Shown here: piece after piece, positions 17,334 through 26,866 of the stretch
How positions within the stretch are numbered: the stretch's first letter is position 1
Layout: the number at the start of each line of letters is the position of its first letter
Source of the DNA: Bacteroides_D sp963546395
Lineage (GTDB): Bacteria; Bacteroidota; Bacteroidia; Bacteroidales; CAJPTX01
Length of the DNA stretch: 64,000 nucleotides
Reading direction: 5' to 3'
NCBI GenBank assembly: GCA_963546395.1
Contig: CAUUMS010000008.1
Coordinates: 1 to 64,000 of the forward strand
Position numbers and translations under genes: made by a program
The notes under the pieces: model-generated
Database searches by the model: none
The model's input: only the letters and a program-made list of their open reading frames with translations
Told to the model about the DNA's origin: nothing

Positions 17334-17474
17334 ATGAAAGATCGTCCCTCCCTCTTCAAACCAACTCCCCCAATCCGTCGCACCATCCTCGGGGGTTGGC
17401 AGCATCTGCTGAGCCCCGAGCGGCAGTTCGACTCCCTCATTGTCAACACCCCCACCCTCTTCGTGGAGCCATGA
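17334..17474 (+). CDS. Possible 46-residue protein coupled to the methyltransferase gene
   Basis: A short open frame from ATG 17334 whose TGA overlaps the ATG of the methyltransferase gene (ATGA at 17471-17474). Codon use looks like that of neighbours (mostly C or G at third positions). It is basic in the first half (MKDRPSLFKPTPPIRR) and ends FVEP. No family is recognised. Overlap of the ATGA type is common in coupled genes, but the frame is short enough to occur by chance. Confidence 0.3.
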   Translation: MKDRPSLFKPTPPIRRTILGGWQHLLSPERQFDSLIVNTPTLFVEP

Positions 17475-18367
17475 TGCGCGCGGTGGATCTGTTCTGCGGA
17501 TGCGGGGGCCTGAGCCTGGGATTTCAGCTGGCGGGCATCGGCGTGCTGGCGGCCTACGACATCTGGCCCGACGCGCTCGCCACCTATCGGGCCAACTTCA
17601 CCCACGAGGCGCGCAGCCTGGATCTGAGCGATGCGGCAGCAGCCATTGCAGCCGTGCAAGGACACACACCCGACATCATCATCGGGGGCCCACCGTGCCA
17701 GGATTTCTCCTCGGCAGGTAAGCGCGACGAGGAGAATGGGCGGGGCGACCTCACCGTGCGCTACGCTGACATTGTGTGCGCCGTGCGTCCGGAGTGGTTC
17801 ATGATGGAGAATGTGCCCCGCATCACCCGCTCGCAAAAGCTCGCCACGGCCGAGCAGCAGTTCAGGGCGGCTGGCTACGGGCTCACGAGCATCGTGCTAG
17901 ATGCCTCGCTATGCGGTGTGCCTCAACGGCGTAAACGTTTCATCATGGTGGGGCGACTCGGGGAGCGGGACGACTTTCTGCTCGAGGCCCTCACGGCTCA
18001 CTGCGCACGCACTCCCCTCAGCGTGGCGGCCTACTTCGGGGACAAGCTTCCCCTGAGCCACTACTACCGACACCCGCGGAGCTACGCCCGCCGGGGCATC
18101 TTCAGCACGCAGGAGCCGAGTCCCACCGTGCGGGGCGTCAACCGTCCCATACCCAAGGGCTACCGGCTTCACCCCGGCGACGGGGTGGAAAGCCTCGAGG
18201 GCATCCGGCCGCTCACCTCCCGCGAGCGGAGCATGATACAGACCTTCCCCGAGGAGTTCCGTTTTGTGGGCACGCAGTCCAGTGTGGAGCAGATGATCGG
18301 TAATGCGGTGCCCGTCAATCTGGCCCGACATGTGGCCCGGGCCATCCTGGAATATCGCGCCAGCTAA
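17471..18367 (+). CDS. DNA cytosine-C5 methyltransferase (orphan)
   Basis: A 298-residue C5 methyltransferase with the ordered motifs: I (DLFCGCGGLSLGF), IV with the catalytic Cys (GGPPCQDFSSAGK), VI (MMENVPR), VIII (PQRRKRFIM), a short target-recognition region near residues 190-245 (...PSPTVRGVNRPIPKGY), IX (RPLTSRERSMIQTFP) and X (QMIGNAVP). No endonuclease gene is next to it, so it may be a solitary regulator of gene expression, or the remnant or guard of a restriction system. It is on the plus strand among minus-strand genes. Recognition sequence cannot be read from the protein. Confidence 0.92.
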   Translation: MMRAVDLFCGCGGLSLGFQLAGIGVLAAYDIWPDALATYRANFTHEARSLDLSDAAAAIAAVQGHTPDIIIGGPPCQDFSSAGKRDEENGRGDLTVRYADIVCAVRPEWFMMENVPRITRSQKLATAEQQFRAAGYGLTSIVLDASLCGVPQRRKRFIMVGRLGERDDFLLEALTAHCARTPLSVAAYFGDKLPLSHYYRHPRSYARRGIFSTQEPSPTVRGVNRPIPKGYRLHPGDGVESLEGIRPLTSRERSMIQTFPEEFRFVGTQSSVEQMIGNAVPVNLARHVARAILEYRAS

Positions 18368-18439
18368 CGCCAGCCCCCTAGCACCACCGCGACCCGTGAC
18401 AAGGGTCAATCGGCAAGGTGTAAGGTGTGAAAAAGGCAA

Positions 18440-18575
18440 CGGGCGCAATGTAGCCACGAAGCACCTGCGACGTATCAAGTCCGTATTTGCACGGCCAAAT
18501 TGGGACTTGGTACGTTGTTGCTACGACGAGATGACGGCCCAGCATGGGTCATGCGCATGCGCTATGCCTGCAGAA
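18440..18575 (-). repeat. Dispersed hairpin repeat, copy B
   Basis: Left arm 18473-18488 (TATCAAGTCCGTATTT) and right arm 18497-18512 (AAATTGGGACTTGGTA) enclose an 8-base loop. Two adjacent pairs are broken compared with copy A. It lies between the convergent methyltransferase and TamB-like genes. The flanks (GTTGCTAC after; GGGTCATGCGC further on) match the flanks of copy C in the same orientation. Limits are approximate. Confidence 0.7.
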
Positions 18576-18626
18576 AACCCGCCATGCGGGCAATCATTCT
18601 GGGCGTGAGGGTCGGCGGACGATGCG

Positions 18627-21600
18627 TCAGGGAGCCTGCTCCTCCTCGACGGGCTTGGGCTCCTTCTTTTTCCGCCGGAAGATAGACAGGATGCGTCGGA
18701 ATAGCTCCGACCAGTTGTCGTAGGAGTCGGAGTACACCAGGCCGATGCCGGCCGTGTAGGGCTTCAGGTCGCTAAAGATGAGGTCATCATTGGAGCGGGC
18801 GAAGGCCTTGTACTGCAAATTCTTGAGCCAGGTGCTCTGCTTGGTGATATTGATGTCGCCCGCCACCGCATTGGACGTGTTATTCTTGTTCACCTCCCAG
18901 TTCGCATCCACGTTGAATGATTTCCACTGCATGGAGAGGGACACCTCGGCCTCATCGCGCGTGCCGCGCACCTGCTGGGCATTCGGGCGATAGTTGAAGC
19001 CGAGGTTGAACGAGGGGGCGTCGTCGGACTGGCCAATTTGCGCGAGCCACGAGTTGAACTGGTTGGAGAGGAGTTCGCCGAATGAGGAGAGTATCACCTC
19101 TTCGCCGCGCACTCCGCCCGCATCGTTGCTTCCGGGGCGGCTGCTGGGGGTGACCTGCGTTTGGGAACGGCCGTCAGAGAGGAACGTATTGAGCACCAGC
19201 AGGGCCGCAAATTGACGCATCTTCTTCTCCTCGGTGTTGAGGGCTGCCGAGAGCTGGCTGCGAGTTTCGGCATCGGCCTGCGGCACATCGATAGCAAACG
19301 AGATGGTGGGCGCGGCGAGTGAACCGCGAATGAAGAGCTTGCAATCTACCGGAATGCGCCGCTTGTATTTGTCCTGATCGCTGCCGCCGAGTAGTCGGTC
19401 GAGCGAGGCACGGGTACGGTACACCGTCTCAATGTTGGCATGCGCCTGAGCCACATCCCCGGCAAAGTGGATGGTGCTCCCCTGGGCAATGCGGAACCGC
19501 TTGCTGATGAGCCCCTCGAGGGTGAACTGCACCTCGCCCCGCTGTAGGGTGTAATCGCCATACACCTGGAGCATCTGTCGCCGCGGATCGCTGGTGATGC
19601 GCAGGTCGGCATCACCTCGGGCCCGAATGGCATCGCCCGTGCGGGGGTTGAGCACAATTTGCACCTGCGACTCGCTGTCGACCTGGAGGCCCATGGCAAG
19701 ATGCAGCCTGGATGAGATGGGGATGCGCACCACGCGGAGCGTAGTGTCGACGCTGGAGGTGCTCTTCGCCGGGCTCACAAATTGCAGGTGGCGATTCTCA
19801 CGGGCCTCCTCCGACGAGGGGAATTGCAGCGTGAGTGCCGTGCCGGGAGAGGTGCGCAGCTGCACAGACAGATTGATGGACGAGGGGTCGCCCGTGGCAT
19901 GCACCTCGGCCGCTGCCATCAGCTGCCCGTAGTAGATCCCCTGGCCGAAGGTGTTGGTGTTGAGCAAGTGTAGATTATCGCTCACAGCCCGCACATCCAT
20001 CTGCAAACGCTGGGAGTTGGAGTAATCGACCGAGCCGTTGAGCGTCATCTGCGCCCCCTGGGCATCCTGTATCACGAATCGATTGAACCGCATCTGGCCA
20101 CCGGCAAACTGGATGGTAGACGACGTGGTGTACTCCGTGTTGAGCTCCTTGATGTAGGCGCCGGCCCTGTCGCATACGATTTGGCCCTCGATGCGGGGTT
20201 TGGCCAGCGAGCCCCGCATGGCCAGCGAGCCCGTGAGCGTGCCCCGAGGCTGCACGTGCCCACCCGTGAGGACATGGAGCGGCGAGAGATCGAATTGGTC
20301 GAGCTGTAGCTCGCCCACCAGATCCTTCTGCCCTGCGGCCCAGGCGATGCGAGCCCTGATGTCCTGGTGGCCGTCGAGGGCCGTATTGCTCAGGTTGATA
20401 GAGACGGGATTATCACTCCCACGCCAGTACCCTTCCAGGGATGGCGAGCCCACGTAGAGCTCATTGAGACGTAGGTCGGAGACGGTGACCTGCGCCTTGA
20501 CGCTGGGCGACTGGAGGGCTGAGGCCAGTGTGATTTCCCCGCGTCCGCGCCCGCCCAGGGTGTTCTCCCCCAGCAGGGGGGAAAGGTTGGAGAGGTTGAA
20601 GTCGTCAAAGGATAGACGGAGGGAGTCGGCGGGATTACGGGAGATACGACCGGCGAGCGAGAAACGTTGCCGCTCGTTCCGAAGCTGGAAGTTGGAGATG
20701 GAGACGCTGGCCGAATCCGTGTAGATGCGCGCCCGGGAGAAAAGCCATCGGCCCCCAGCCAGGTCGAATTGCGAGGAATCCAGGCGTGTCACCGCGTAGT
20801 AGGCCTGCGTGGAGTCTTGACGCTCGATGTGGGTAACGGCGTGCAGGTGCAGGCGCGCATCCGCGTAGTCGGGCGCATAGGCAGTGAGCGAGCTCTCGAA
20901 TCGTCCGGGGTGAGCATCCACATCGAAAGCCAACCGCTGCACCCGCCCAGTTCCCAATGCGGCCCCCTGGACAGCTAAGGCCAGCTGCGCCACGCTGTCG
21001 TCCACTCGCGCAAGCAGCTTCCCGCCCCGCATGGCAAACGACCCGTAGCGCACCGAGTCGCATCGCAGGGCAAAATCCATGACCCTATCGCTGGGGGCAA
21101 AGTAGCCCTCCAGGGCAGTAGCCTCAGCCACGTGCATCTGCGGCAGCAGGACGCGGAACATGGTGTCGAGATTGCCCGTGACAAGTTTGACGCGGTAGCC
21201 AGCCGACGCATCGGCTACCGCGGTGGACGGATGGGCCCCAGCCGGTGGTAAAGGCTCGGGGGGGGGGGCTGTCCCGAGCATTGGCATCAGGCGAAACGCC
21301 ATGGCCTTAAGCGATGGCCAGAGCTGATCGTAACGTCGCCCGCCCTCAATGCGGCAACGTAGCGGCTCGGATTGCAATTCGATGATGCGTCGCCCACCCT
21401 CACCCGAGGCCTCCAGCATGAGCGTCCCCATGCGGACGGTGCCCCGCGAATTGCGGTAGCGGGCAGAATGGAGCACAAAGGTACCGTCGAGCTCGTCGAG
21501 CTTACCCCCCTGCATGTAGGCATCGAGGTGGAGAGCCAGCCGGGAGATCGTGTCGCTGCGATGTAGATTCATCGCATGCAGGTCGGCATGTGGTAGCGAG

Positions 21601-23186
21601 GCATTGAAGCGAAAGACTGGGAGGGAGCCCGTGAAGTCCACTACCCCGTTGAAGCCCAGTTGCAGGGCCGAGTCGTTCACCTTGAGCGAGCCCGAGTAGC
21701 TCCTGTTGGTGGCGAAGCCCTTGAGGTCGATTTCATGGTAACGATGCCCGAGGATGTCGATGCTGTGCACCTGAGACTCAAGTTGCGAGCGGAATCGTCC
21801 CCCGCGTGCCAGCTCCCCATCGACGTGCGCCACCATGGAGAGGCGCCCCCACGTGGTGTCACGCAACAGCTCGTCCAGATGCAACTCGTGGGTGTGAACC
21901 TGCCCGTTGAAGTGGAGGGTACGTGCCGAGTCGATGCTCAGTCCGAGGTCCATCTGCACCTGCCCTAGGCCGGAGTTGATGGTGCCGTAGGCGACAAAGT
22001 CATCCATAAAGCCCACGAGGTTCCCCCGGTACTCGAGGCGGCTCACCTGCCGCAGGGGCTGTGGTAGGTGCAATGAGCCCTGCGTCATGCGCGAGACAAT
22101 GTGCTCCACATCGCGCAGGCATGTTTGCATGCGATCGATCTCCACGTTGAGCACCGAGGCATGCATATCGGGCAATCCCACCAGCGAGGCATTGAGGTGA
22201 ATGCTGGTGCTGTCGGCCGCAAAGAGGTTGAGATTATCGACCTGGAAGTCGGACACCCGTCCCTGCACGCGCCCAGAGAGCATGGTGGGGAGTCCGCTAG
22301 CTCGGGGGAGGGGCACGAAGTAAGCCAACGTGTGGGTGTGCAGCTTCGATGGGGAGACATCGGCCTGTATGTGCACGCTGTCGACAAAATGGGGAAGGTC
22401 GCGCCAGCCGTTGTAGCTGAAGCGTAGCGTGGGGAGATGGAGATCGGAGTCGTCGCTAGAGACGTGTAGATCGTCGAAGTGGAGGCTGTGCGGCGAGAGC
22501 GAGAAGCGACTCGATAGCTCCTTGAGGGTGAAACCCGAGCGATCGACAAATTGGAGTCCCTCTATTTGCATGCGCACCGTGTCGGTGGCCACGCTGAGGT
22601 AGCGCACGTGACCATGTATGCGCCGGAGGTCGAAATGCTTGTAGTCGACCCGACCGACCGGATCGGTAAATCCCGGGCGCCGCATCTGGAAGCGGACGTT
22701 CTGAAGATCGATGCTGGAGATGGTGAGATGAATGTGCTTCTTCTTGGGCGGTGGCGTCTTACGCTTGAAGAGCGCCAGTACCTGGAGCAGTCGCAGGCCT
22801 CCAGTGCTATCGGAGAGTAGATGTATGGAGCCATCAATCCAGCGCGTGTGCCCGAGGCTGATGCGGGTGCCCATCCCCCCCACGTAGCGCAACGTGGTGC
22901 TAAGCTCCCGGGCATCGATGAGCGTGTCGCCCTGCAAATCGTAAACTACGGCCTCGTGCAGTGTGGCCCCCAGGGGTAGATTGAGCGACACGCGCTCCGC
23001 CGAGACGTGGAGCCCAAAGCGGGATGAGAGCCACCCCTGCACCCATTTCGCCGAGCGGCGTTGCACCCAGTCGATCTGCGTGGCCCCCACCGCCAGCAGG
23101 AGCAGCAGGGCTATGCCGGCAAAGCTCCAGTAGAGCCCAGCCACGAGGGGTCGCAGTATCCGTTTGAGCTTACGAAACCTCGCCAC
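18627..23186 (-). CDS. TamB-like translocation/assembly module protein
   Basis: A 1,519-residue protein with one N-terminal membrane anchor (LYWSFAGIALLLLLAVGAT, about 18-36) followed by a very long repetitive beta-strand region typical of AsmA/TamB proteins. These form a hydrophobic groove across the periplasm that moves phospholipids or helps outer-membrane protein assembly. The C-terminal DUF490/TamB domain occupies about the last 400 residues. The start codon is GTG. It ends with RRKKKEPKPVEEEQAP, a charged tail. No BamA/TamA partner is adjacent, and the gene stands alone between the methyltransferase and gpi. Confidence 0.9.
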   Translation of the reverse strand: MARFRKLKRILRPLVAGLYWSFAGIALLLLLAVGATQIDWVQRRSAKWVQGWLSSRFGLHVSAERVSLNLPLGATLHEAVVYDLQGDTLIDARELSTTLRYVGGMGTRISLGHTRWIDGSIHLLSDSTGGLRLLQVLALFKRKTPPPKKKHIHLTISSIDLQNVRFQMRRPGFTDPVGRVDYKHFDLRRIHGHVRYLSVATDTVRMQIEGLQFVDRSGFTLKELSSRFSLSPHSLHFDDLHVSSDDSDLHLPTLRFSYNGWRDLPHFVDSVHIQADVSPSKLHTHTLAYFVPLPRASGLPTMLSGRVQGRVSDFQVDNLNLFAADSTSIHLNASLVGLPDMHASVLNVEIDRMQTCLRDVEHIVSRMTQGSLHLPQPLRQVSRLEYRGNLVGFMDDFVAYGTINSGLGQVQMDLGLSIDSARTLHFNGQVHTHELHLDELLRDTTWGRLSMVAHVDGELARGGRFRSQLESQVHSIDILGHRYHEIDLKGFATNRSYSGSLKVNDSALQLGFNGVVDFTGSLPVFRFNASLPHADLHAMNLHRSDTISRLALHLDAYMQGGKLDELDGTFVLHSARYRNSRGTVRMGTLMLEASGEGGRRIIELQSEPLRCRIEGGRRYDQLWPSLKAMAFRLMPMLGTAPPPEPLPPAGAHPSTAVADASAGYRVKLVTGNLDTMFRVLLPQMHVAEATALEGYFAPSDRVMDFALRCDSVRYGSFAMRGGKLLARVDDSVAQLALAVQGAALGTGRVQRLAFDVDAHPGRFESSLTAYAPDYADARLHLHAVTHIERQDSTQAYYAVTRLDSSQFDLAGGRWLFSRARIYTDSASVSISNFQLRNERQRFSLAGRISRNPADSLRLSFDDFNLSNLSPLLGENTLGGRGRGEITLASALQSPSVKAQVTVSDLRLNELYVGSPSLEGYWRGSDNPVSINLSNTALDGHQDIRARIAWAAGQKDLVGELQLDQFDLSPLHVLTGGHVQPRGTLTGSLAMRGSLAKPRIEGQIVCDRAGAYIKELNTEYTTSSTIQFAGGQMRFNRFVIQDAQGAQMTLNGSVDYSNSQRLQMDVRAVSDNLHLLNTNTFGQGIYYGQLMAAAEVHATGDPSSINLSVQLRTSPGTALTLQFPSSEEARENRHLQFVSPAKSTSSVDTTLRVVRIPISSRLHLAMGLQVDSESQVQIVLNPRTGDAIRARGDADLRITSDPRRQMLQVYGDYTLQRGEVQFTLEGLISKRFRIAQGSTIHFAGDVAQAHANIETVYRTRASLDRLLGGSDQDKYKRRIPVDCKLFIRGSLAAPTISFAIDVPQADAETRSQLSAALNTEEKKMRQFAALLVLNTFLSDGRSQTQVTPSSRPGSNDAGGVRGEEVILSSFGELLSNQFNSWLAQIGQSDDAPSFNLGFNYRPNAQQVRGTRDEAEVSLSMQWKSFNVDANWEVNKNNTSNAVAGDINITKQSTWLKNLQYKAFARSNDDLIFSDLKPYTAGIGLVYSDSYDNWSELFRRILSIFRRKKKEPKPVEEEQAP

Positions 23187-23257
23187 GACCGACGTGCATT
23201 AAATTCGCATGGCGGCTACGCTGCCACATCGCCCCCTGGCCCGCCCTAGCGATAGGG

Positions 23258-24577
23258 TTAGGCACGTGGGCTGCTAGTTTTCCCGAGTCGGGCAAACATG
23301 TTCCGCTTGTAAGCCTCTACGCCGGGCTGATCGAATGGGTTGTGCCCCTGCGCCAGCACTCCCACCGCGCAGGACACCTGGAAGAAGTAGATGAGGTAGC
23401 CCATCCAGTACGCCGTGCGGCGTGGAGCCTCGAGGGTGATGCACGGTACGCCCCCCTGCCTGTGAGCCTGCACGACGGCCTGATACACGGCCTCGTTGGC
23501 CGACTGCACGGGGCGATCGCATAGGTAGCCCAGGCCATCGGGATCGCCCGCAAGAGGGGGCACAGGAAGACCAGAGAGGGGGGCTGAGAAGGTGAGATGC
23601 GTCTCGAATAGCTGCGGTGTGCCCTCCTGGATGTACTGCCCGATGGAGTGGAGATCGGTGGAGTACGTGACGGTTGTGGGGTAGATGCCCCCGCACGCTT
23701 TCCCCTCGCTCTCGCCGTAGAGCTGGCGGTACCACTCGCAGAATCCCCGCATGAACGGGGTGTAAGTGGCCAGCACTTCTACCCTTCGCCCGGCATCGTA
23801 GAGCGCATTGCGCATGGCGGCATAACGCAGTGCCAGCTCGCATACCTCGCGGCGTTGCCACACGTCGTGATAGGCGGCCTGCGCTCCGCAAAGGAGAGCC
23901 TCCGCGTCCCCACCCCCTAGCAGGAAGGGCAGCAGCCCCACAGGGCTGAGGACAGAGTAGCGTCCCCCCACGCTGGAGGGGATTGCCAGACGCTCGTAGC
24001 CTGCCGATGTAGCCATGGCGGCGAGGGCGCCATGGGTTGCATCCGTGATGGCTACCACACGCCGCGGATCGAGCCCATAGGGATCGCTCCGCATAGCATT
24101 GAGCACAAGCCGGAAGGCCAGCGCAGATTCGAGGGTTGTACCCGACTTGGAGATGACTATCACCCCGTAACGCTGCCCACGCAACGCATCGAGCTGATGG
24201 GCTAGATGGTCGGGGCAAAGAGAGGTACCCAGAAAGTGCACGGGGCGCGCATGGGGCGCATTGCACTGATCGGCCAACGCTTGCAGCAACGCCTGAGCTC
24301 CGATGTAGGAGCCCCCGATGCCGACGACCACGATGGATTCATACTCAGCCGCAAGTCGGCTCGCCACCTGCTGCACCCGCTCCCATTGCAGCATGGCCGC
24401 ATCCACCGGGAGATGCACCCAACCCGAATACTCGGCCCCCTGGCAACGACCAGAGTGCAGGCTCTCGAGGGCCTCCTCAGCTAGCGGGAGGCCACCCTCG
24501 TAGTCGACGGTACTGCTGTCTAGGAGAATACCGTCCAGACGAAGGCATCCGGGCTCGGCATCCATGGCTGTGGGCAT
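23258..24577 (-). CDS. gpi: Glucose-6-phosphate isomerase
   Basis: A 439-residue glycolytic enzyme that interconverts glucose-6-phosphate and fructose-6-phosphate. VVGIGGSYIGAQALLQAL and VISKSGTTLESALAFR are the two phosphosugar-binding SIS motifs; SVGGRYSVLSPVGLLP holds the conserved Arg, and QGHNPFDQPGVEAYK near the end the catalytic Lys. The size is the short bacterial form. It follows gpsA by 11 bases and is probably cotranscribed with it. Confidence 0.96.
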   Translation of the reverse strand: MPTAMDAEPGCLRLDGILLDSSTVDYEGGLPLAEEALESLHSGRCQGAEYSGWVHLPVDAAMLQWERVQQVASRLAAEYESIVVVGIGGSYIGAQALLQALADQCNAPHARPVHFLGTSLCPDHLAHQLDALRGQRYGVIVISKSGTTLESALAFRLVLNAMRSDPYGLDPRRVVAITDATHGALAAMATSAGYERLAIPSSVGGRYSVLSPVGLLPFLLGGGDAEALLCGAQAAYHDVWQRREVCELALRYAAMRNALYDAGRRVEVLATYTPFMRGFCEWYRQLYGESEGKACGGIYPTTVTYSTDLHSIGQYIQEGTPQLFETHLTFSAPLSGLPVPPLAGDPDGLGYLCDRPVQSANEAVYQAVVQAHRQGGVPCITLEAPRRTAYWMGYLIYFFQVSCAVGVLAQGHNPFDQPGVEAYKRNMFARLGKTSSPRA

Positions 24578-24588
24578 TGGGGCAGCAT

Positions 24589-25584
24589 TTACACCAGACG
24601 GTGGGTCAGTATCTCCATTTCGCGCGCGGGGCTATGCCCTTCGTAGAGGATGTTGTACATGGCCTCGGCGATAGGCATCTCCACCCCATGCTTTGCATTA
24701 ACGGCATGAATGCCCCCCGTAGCATAGTAGCCCTCGGCGATCATCGCCATTTCCATCTGGGCGGACAGCACGCTGTAGCCCTTCCCGATCATGGTGCCAA
24801 ATGTGCGGTTGCGACTATACTGCGAGTAGCATGTCACGAGCAAGTCTCCCAGGTAGGCTGAGGCCTCTGCGCAACGCTCACCGGGGTAGGAGTGGTTCAG
24901 GAATCGCGCCAGCTCGGCCTGCGCATTGCAGGTGAGCACGGCCTGGAAGTTGTCACCATACCCCAACCCATTGGCCACGCCCACCGCCACGGCGTAGATG
25001 TTCTTGAGGATGGCGCTGTACTCGGTGCCGTAGATGTCCTGCCCCAGGATGGTGCGGATGTAGAAGGAGCGAAAGAGGGTCGCTATGCGCTCGGAGTCGT
25101 CCAGCGATTTGCAGCTGAAGGTGAGATATGAGAGACGCTCCTGGGCTACCTCCTCCGCATGGCAGGGGCCACTCACTACCCCGATACGGCTGTAGGAGAG
25201 GCCAAAATGCGATTTGAGGTACTCGGAGGCCGTCATATGGATGTCGGGGATGATGCCCTTGATGGCCGTCACGGCAAAGCAGCGTGACAGATCGGCCGTC
25301 AACGGCTCGAGCCACGCCGGGAGGAACGCAGAGGGCACGACAAAGAATACCACATCGGACTCACTGACCAGGGTATTGAGGTTGCGCTGTAGGCGAATCC
25401 GGGCCATGTCGAAGCGGGCCGCGCTGAGGTAGCGGGGATTGTGACCGTGCTGCTGGATGTAGTCAAACATCTCGTCGTTGCGCACGTACCACTGCACGAG
25501 ATCGACGTTCTCATGCAGGATCTTGACGATGGCGGTGGCCCAGCTTCCGCTGCCCACCACGGCGACCCGCGCATCTACTCCCAT
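24589..25584 (-). CDS. gpsA: Glycerol-3-phosphate dehydrogenase [NAD(P)+]
   Basis: A 331-residue enzyme that makes glycerol-3-phosphate for phospholipids from dihydroxyacetone phosphate. The nucleotide-binding loop is VVGSGSWATA, and GTEYSAILKNIYAVAVGVANGLGYGDN contains the catalytic Lys region. The start ATG at 25584 (MGVDARVAVVG) is preferred to the TTG at 25590. It sits between a small lipoprotein gene and gpi in one leftward unit. Confidence 0.95.
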   Translation of the reverse strand: MGVDARVAVVGSGSWATAIVKILHENVDLVQWYVRNDEMFDYIQQHGHNPRYLSAARFDMARIRLQRNLNTLVSESDVVFFVVPSAFLPAWLEPLTADLSRCFAVTAIKGIIPDIHMTASEYLKSHFGLSYSRIGVVSGPCHAEEVAQERLSYLTFSCKSLDDSERIATLFRSFYIRTILGQDIYGTEYSAILKNIYAVAVGVANGLGYGDNFQAVLTCNAQAELARFLNHSYPGERCAEASAYLGDLLVTCYSQYSRNRTFGTMIGKGYSVLSAQMEMAMIAEGYYATGGIHAVNAKHGVEMPIAEAMYNILYEGHSPAREMEILTHRLV

Positions 25585-25602
25585 CCGCAATAGGTGTTTA
25601 GC

Positions 25603-25830
25603 TTACCACGCCGCCAGCTCGAGCCCCGGGCGGGACTGTGCAGGCACCAGGTGGGTGTGTAGATTCTTACGCTTGGTCTTCTTGCAGCCGCACCCGGCGG
25701 GCTTGTAGATGCCCTTGCCCCGTATGGCATAATGCCGCGAGGCATCATGGGACGAGGCGCAGGAGGCGAATCCTCCACACAGCCCCACCGCAAGGAGAAG
25801 GGCCAGAGCCCCACCCCATACGCCCCGCAT
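25603..25830 (-). CDS. Small Cys-rich lipoprotein
   Basis: A 75-residue protein: signal ALALLLAVGLCGGF followed by lipobox FASC, then a short basic mature part with YKPAGCGCKKTKRKN. It is likely an outer-membrane lipoprotein of unknown role. It starts at 25830, about 70 bases downstream of a TACCTTTG -7 box, and is followed after 18 bases by gpsA, so it would head the gpsA-gpi operon. Confidence 0.6.
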   Translation of the reverse strand: MRGVWGGALALLLAVGLCGGFASCASSHDASRHYAIRGKGIYKPAGCGCKKTKRKNLHTHLVPAQSRPGLELAAW

Positions 25831-26270
25831 CCATCCACGGCCAGAACATGAGTAGCCCATACGATTGCTTACTACACACCGGCACGACCGGCGTTTGCAG
25901 GCCAAAGGTAGCGAATTCCCCGGAGTGTTGCGAGCATGGCCTGTGATGAGCACCCCCGTAACATCCCCATTTACAGGGCTCCAACGAGGGGGAATGTGGC
26001 CTCTCTACAATGGTGATACACCGTGGAGAAGATGGCCGTTGGCTGATGTGCCACACGATTTGTAACACCTCGGACTCTGTACTGGCCAGCTGTGGTGCCC
26101 TCATTGCGCATTGCAGGTAGAGTGCGACATGCGTTAAGGGGGCCTGTCAAAAGCGTGCAACAGGGGATTATACCAGGGCTTGAGCGTTGATTAAAATCGC
26201 TAAAAATAGGGATTGTGGGTATGGGGCGTAAGATAGACCTTTGTGCCGTTATTTTAACTCAAGTAATGAG
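25831..26270. other. Divergent intergenic region before flavodoxin
   Basis: 440 bases without a convincing gene between the divergent small lipoprotein and flavodoxin genes. It holds the -7 box at 25903-25910 for the leftward operon and, near 26212-26241, a possible rightward promoter (TTG, then GACCTTTG 23 bases further) about 30 bases before the flavodoxin start. Confidence 0.5.
25903..25910 (-). promoter_or_regulatory. Candidate -7 box for the lipoprotein-gpsA-gpi operon
   Basis: TACCTTTG on the minus strand, an exact TAnnTTTG match 73 bases upstream of the lipoprotein start. Confidence 0.5.
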
Positions 26271-26771
26271 ATGGAGAAGGTAGGGATCTTTTACGGCTCG
26301 TCGACCGGCAATACGGAAGCCGCAGCGAATGCCATACAGGCGCAACTGGGCAATGCGGAAGTGTTCAACGTAGCGAACACGCCCGCGTCGAAGATGGCCG
26401 ATTTCACCAACATCATCATAGGAACCTCCACCTGGGGCGTTGGGGATCTGCAGGACGACATGGAGGGTTTCGTGAATGACATCAGCGGCGTAGACCTGAA
26501 GGGTAAGAAGGTTGCCCTGTTCGGCCTCGGCGATCAAGGATCGTACGGCGACACCTACTGCGATGCCATGGCGAAGGTGTTCAAGGCACTGCAGGGGAAG
26601 GGTTGCGACGTGGTAGGGTTCACCTCGACGGAGGGGTACGAATTCGATTCGTCGGAAGCCGTGGATGGCGATGAGTTTGTAGGGCTCGCTCTCGACGCAG
26701 ACAACCAGGGCGACAAGACTGACAAGCGTATTGCCGATTGGGTAGGCAAGCTGAAGGGTCAGCTGAAGTAG
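26271..26771 (+). CDS. fldA: Flavodoxin
   Basis: A 166-residue FMN electron carrier. The phosphate-binding loop is GSSTGNTEAAANAI near residues 9-22, the first isoalloxazine contact is STWGVGDLQDD near 56-66, and the second GLGDQGSYGDTYCDAM near 88-103. VGLALDADNQGDKTDKRI marks it as the long-chain type. It probably serves pyruvate oxidoreductase or radical SAM enzymes, such as the one encoded next to it, as inference. The ATG at 26271 is preferred over the upstream in-frame GTG. A strong terminator follows. Confidence 0.96.
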   Translation: MEKVGIFYGSSTGNTEAAANAIQAQLGNAEVFNVANTPASKMADFTNIIIGTSTWGVGDLQDDMEGFVNDISGVDLKGKKVALFGLGDQGSYGDTYCDAMAKVFKALQGKGCDVVGFTSTEGYEFDSSEAVDGDEFVGLALDADNQGDKTDKRIADWVGKLKGQLK

Positions 26772-26824
26772 CATGCGCATTCTGGGCGGGTGCGGTTGCC
26801 GTGCCTGTCAGATAGACTCTAACA

Positions 26825-26866
26825 CAGATAGGGCGACGCTTAGCAGCGCCGCCCTATCTGCATTTT
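26825..26866 (+). terminator. Rho-independent terminator after flavodoxin
   Basis: Arms 26825-26840 (CAGATAGGGCGACGCT) and 26845-26860 (AGCGCCGCCCTATCTG) pair with one mismatch around a TAGC loop, then CATTTT. It lies 54 bases after the stop codon. Confidence 0.88.
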
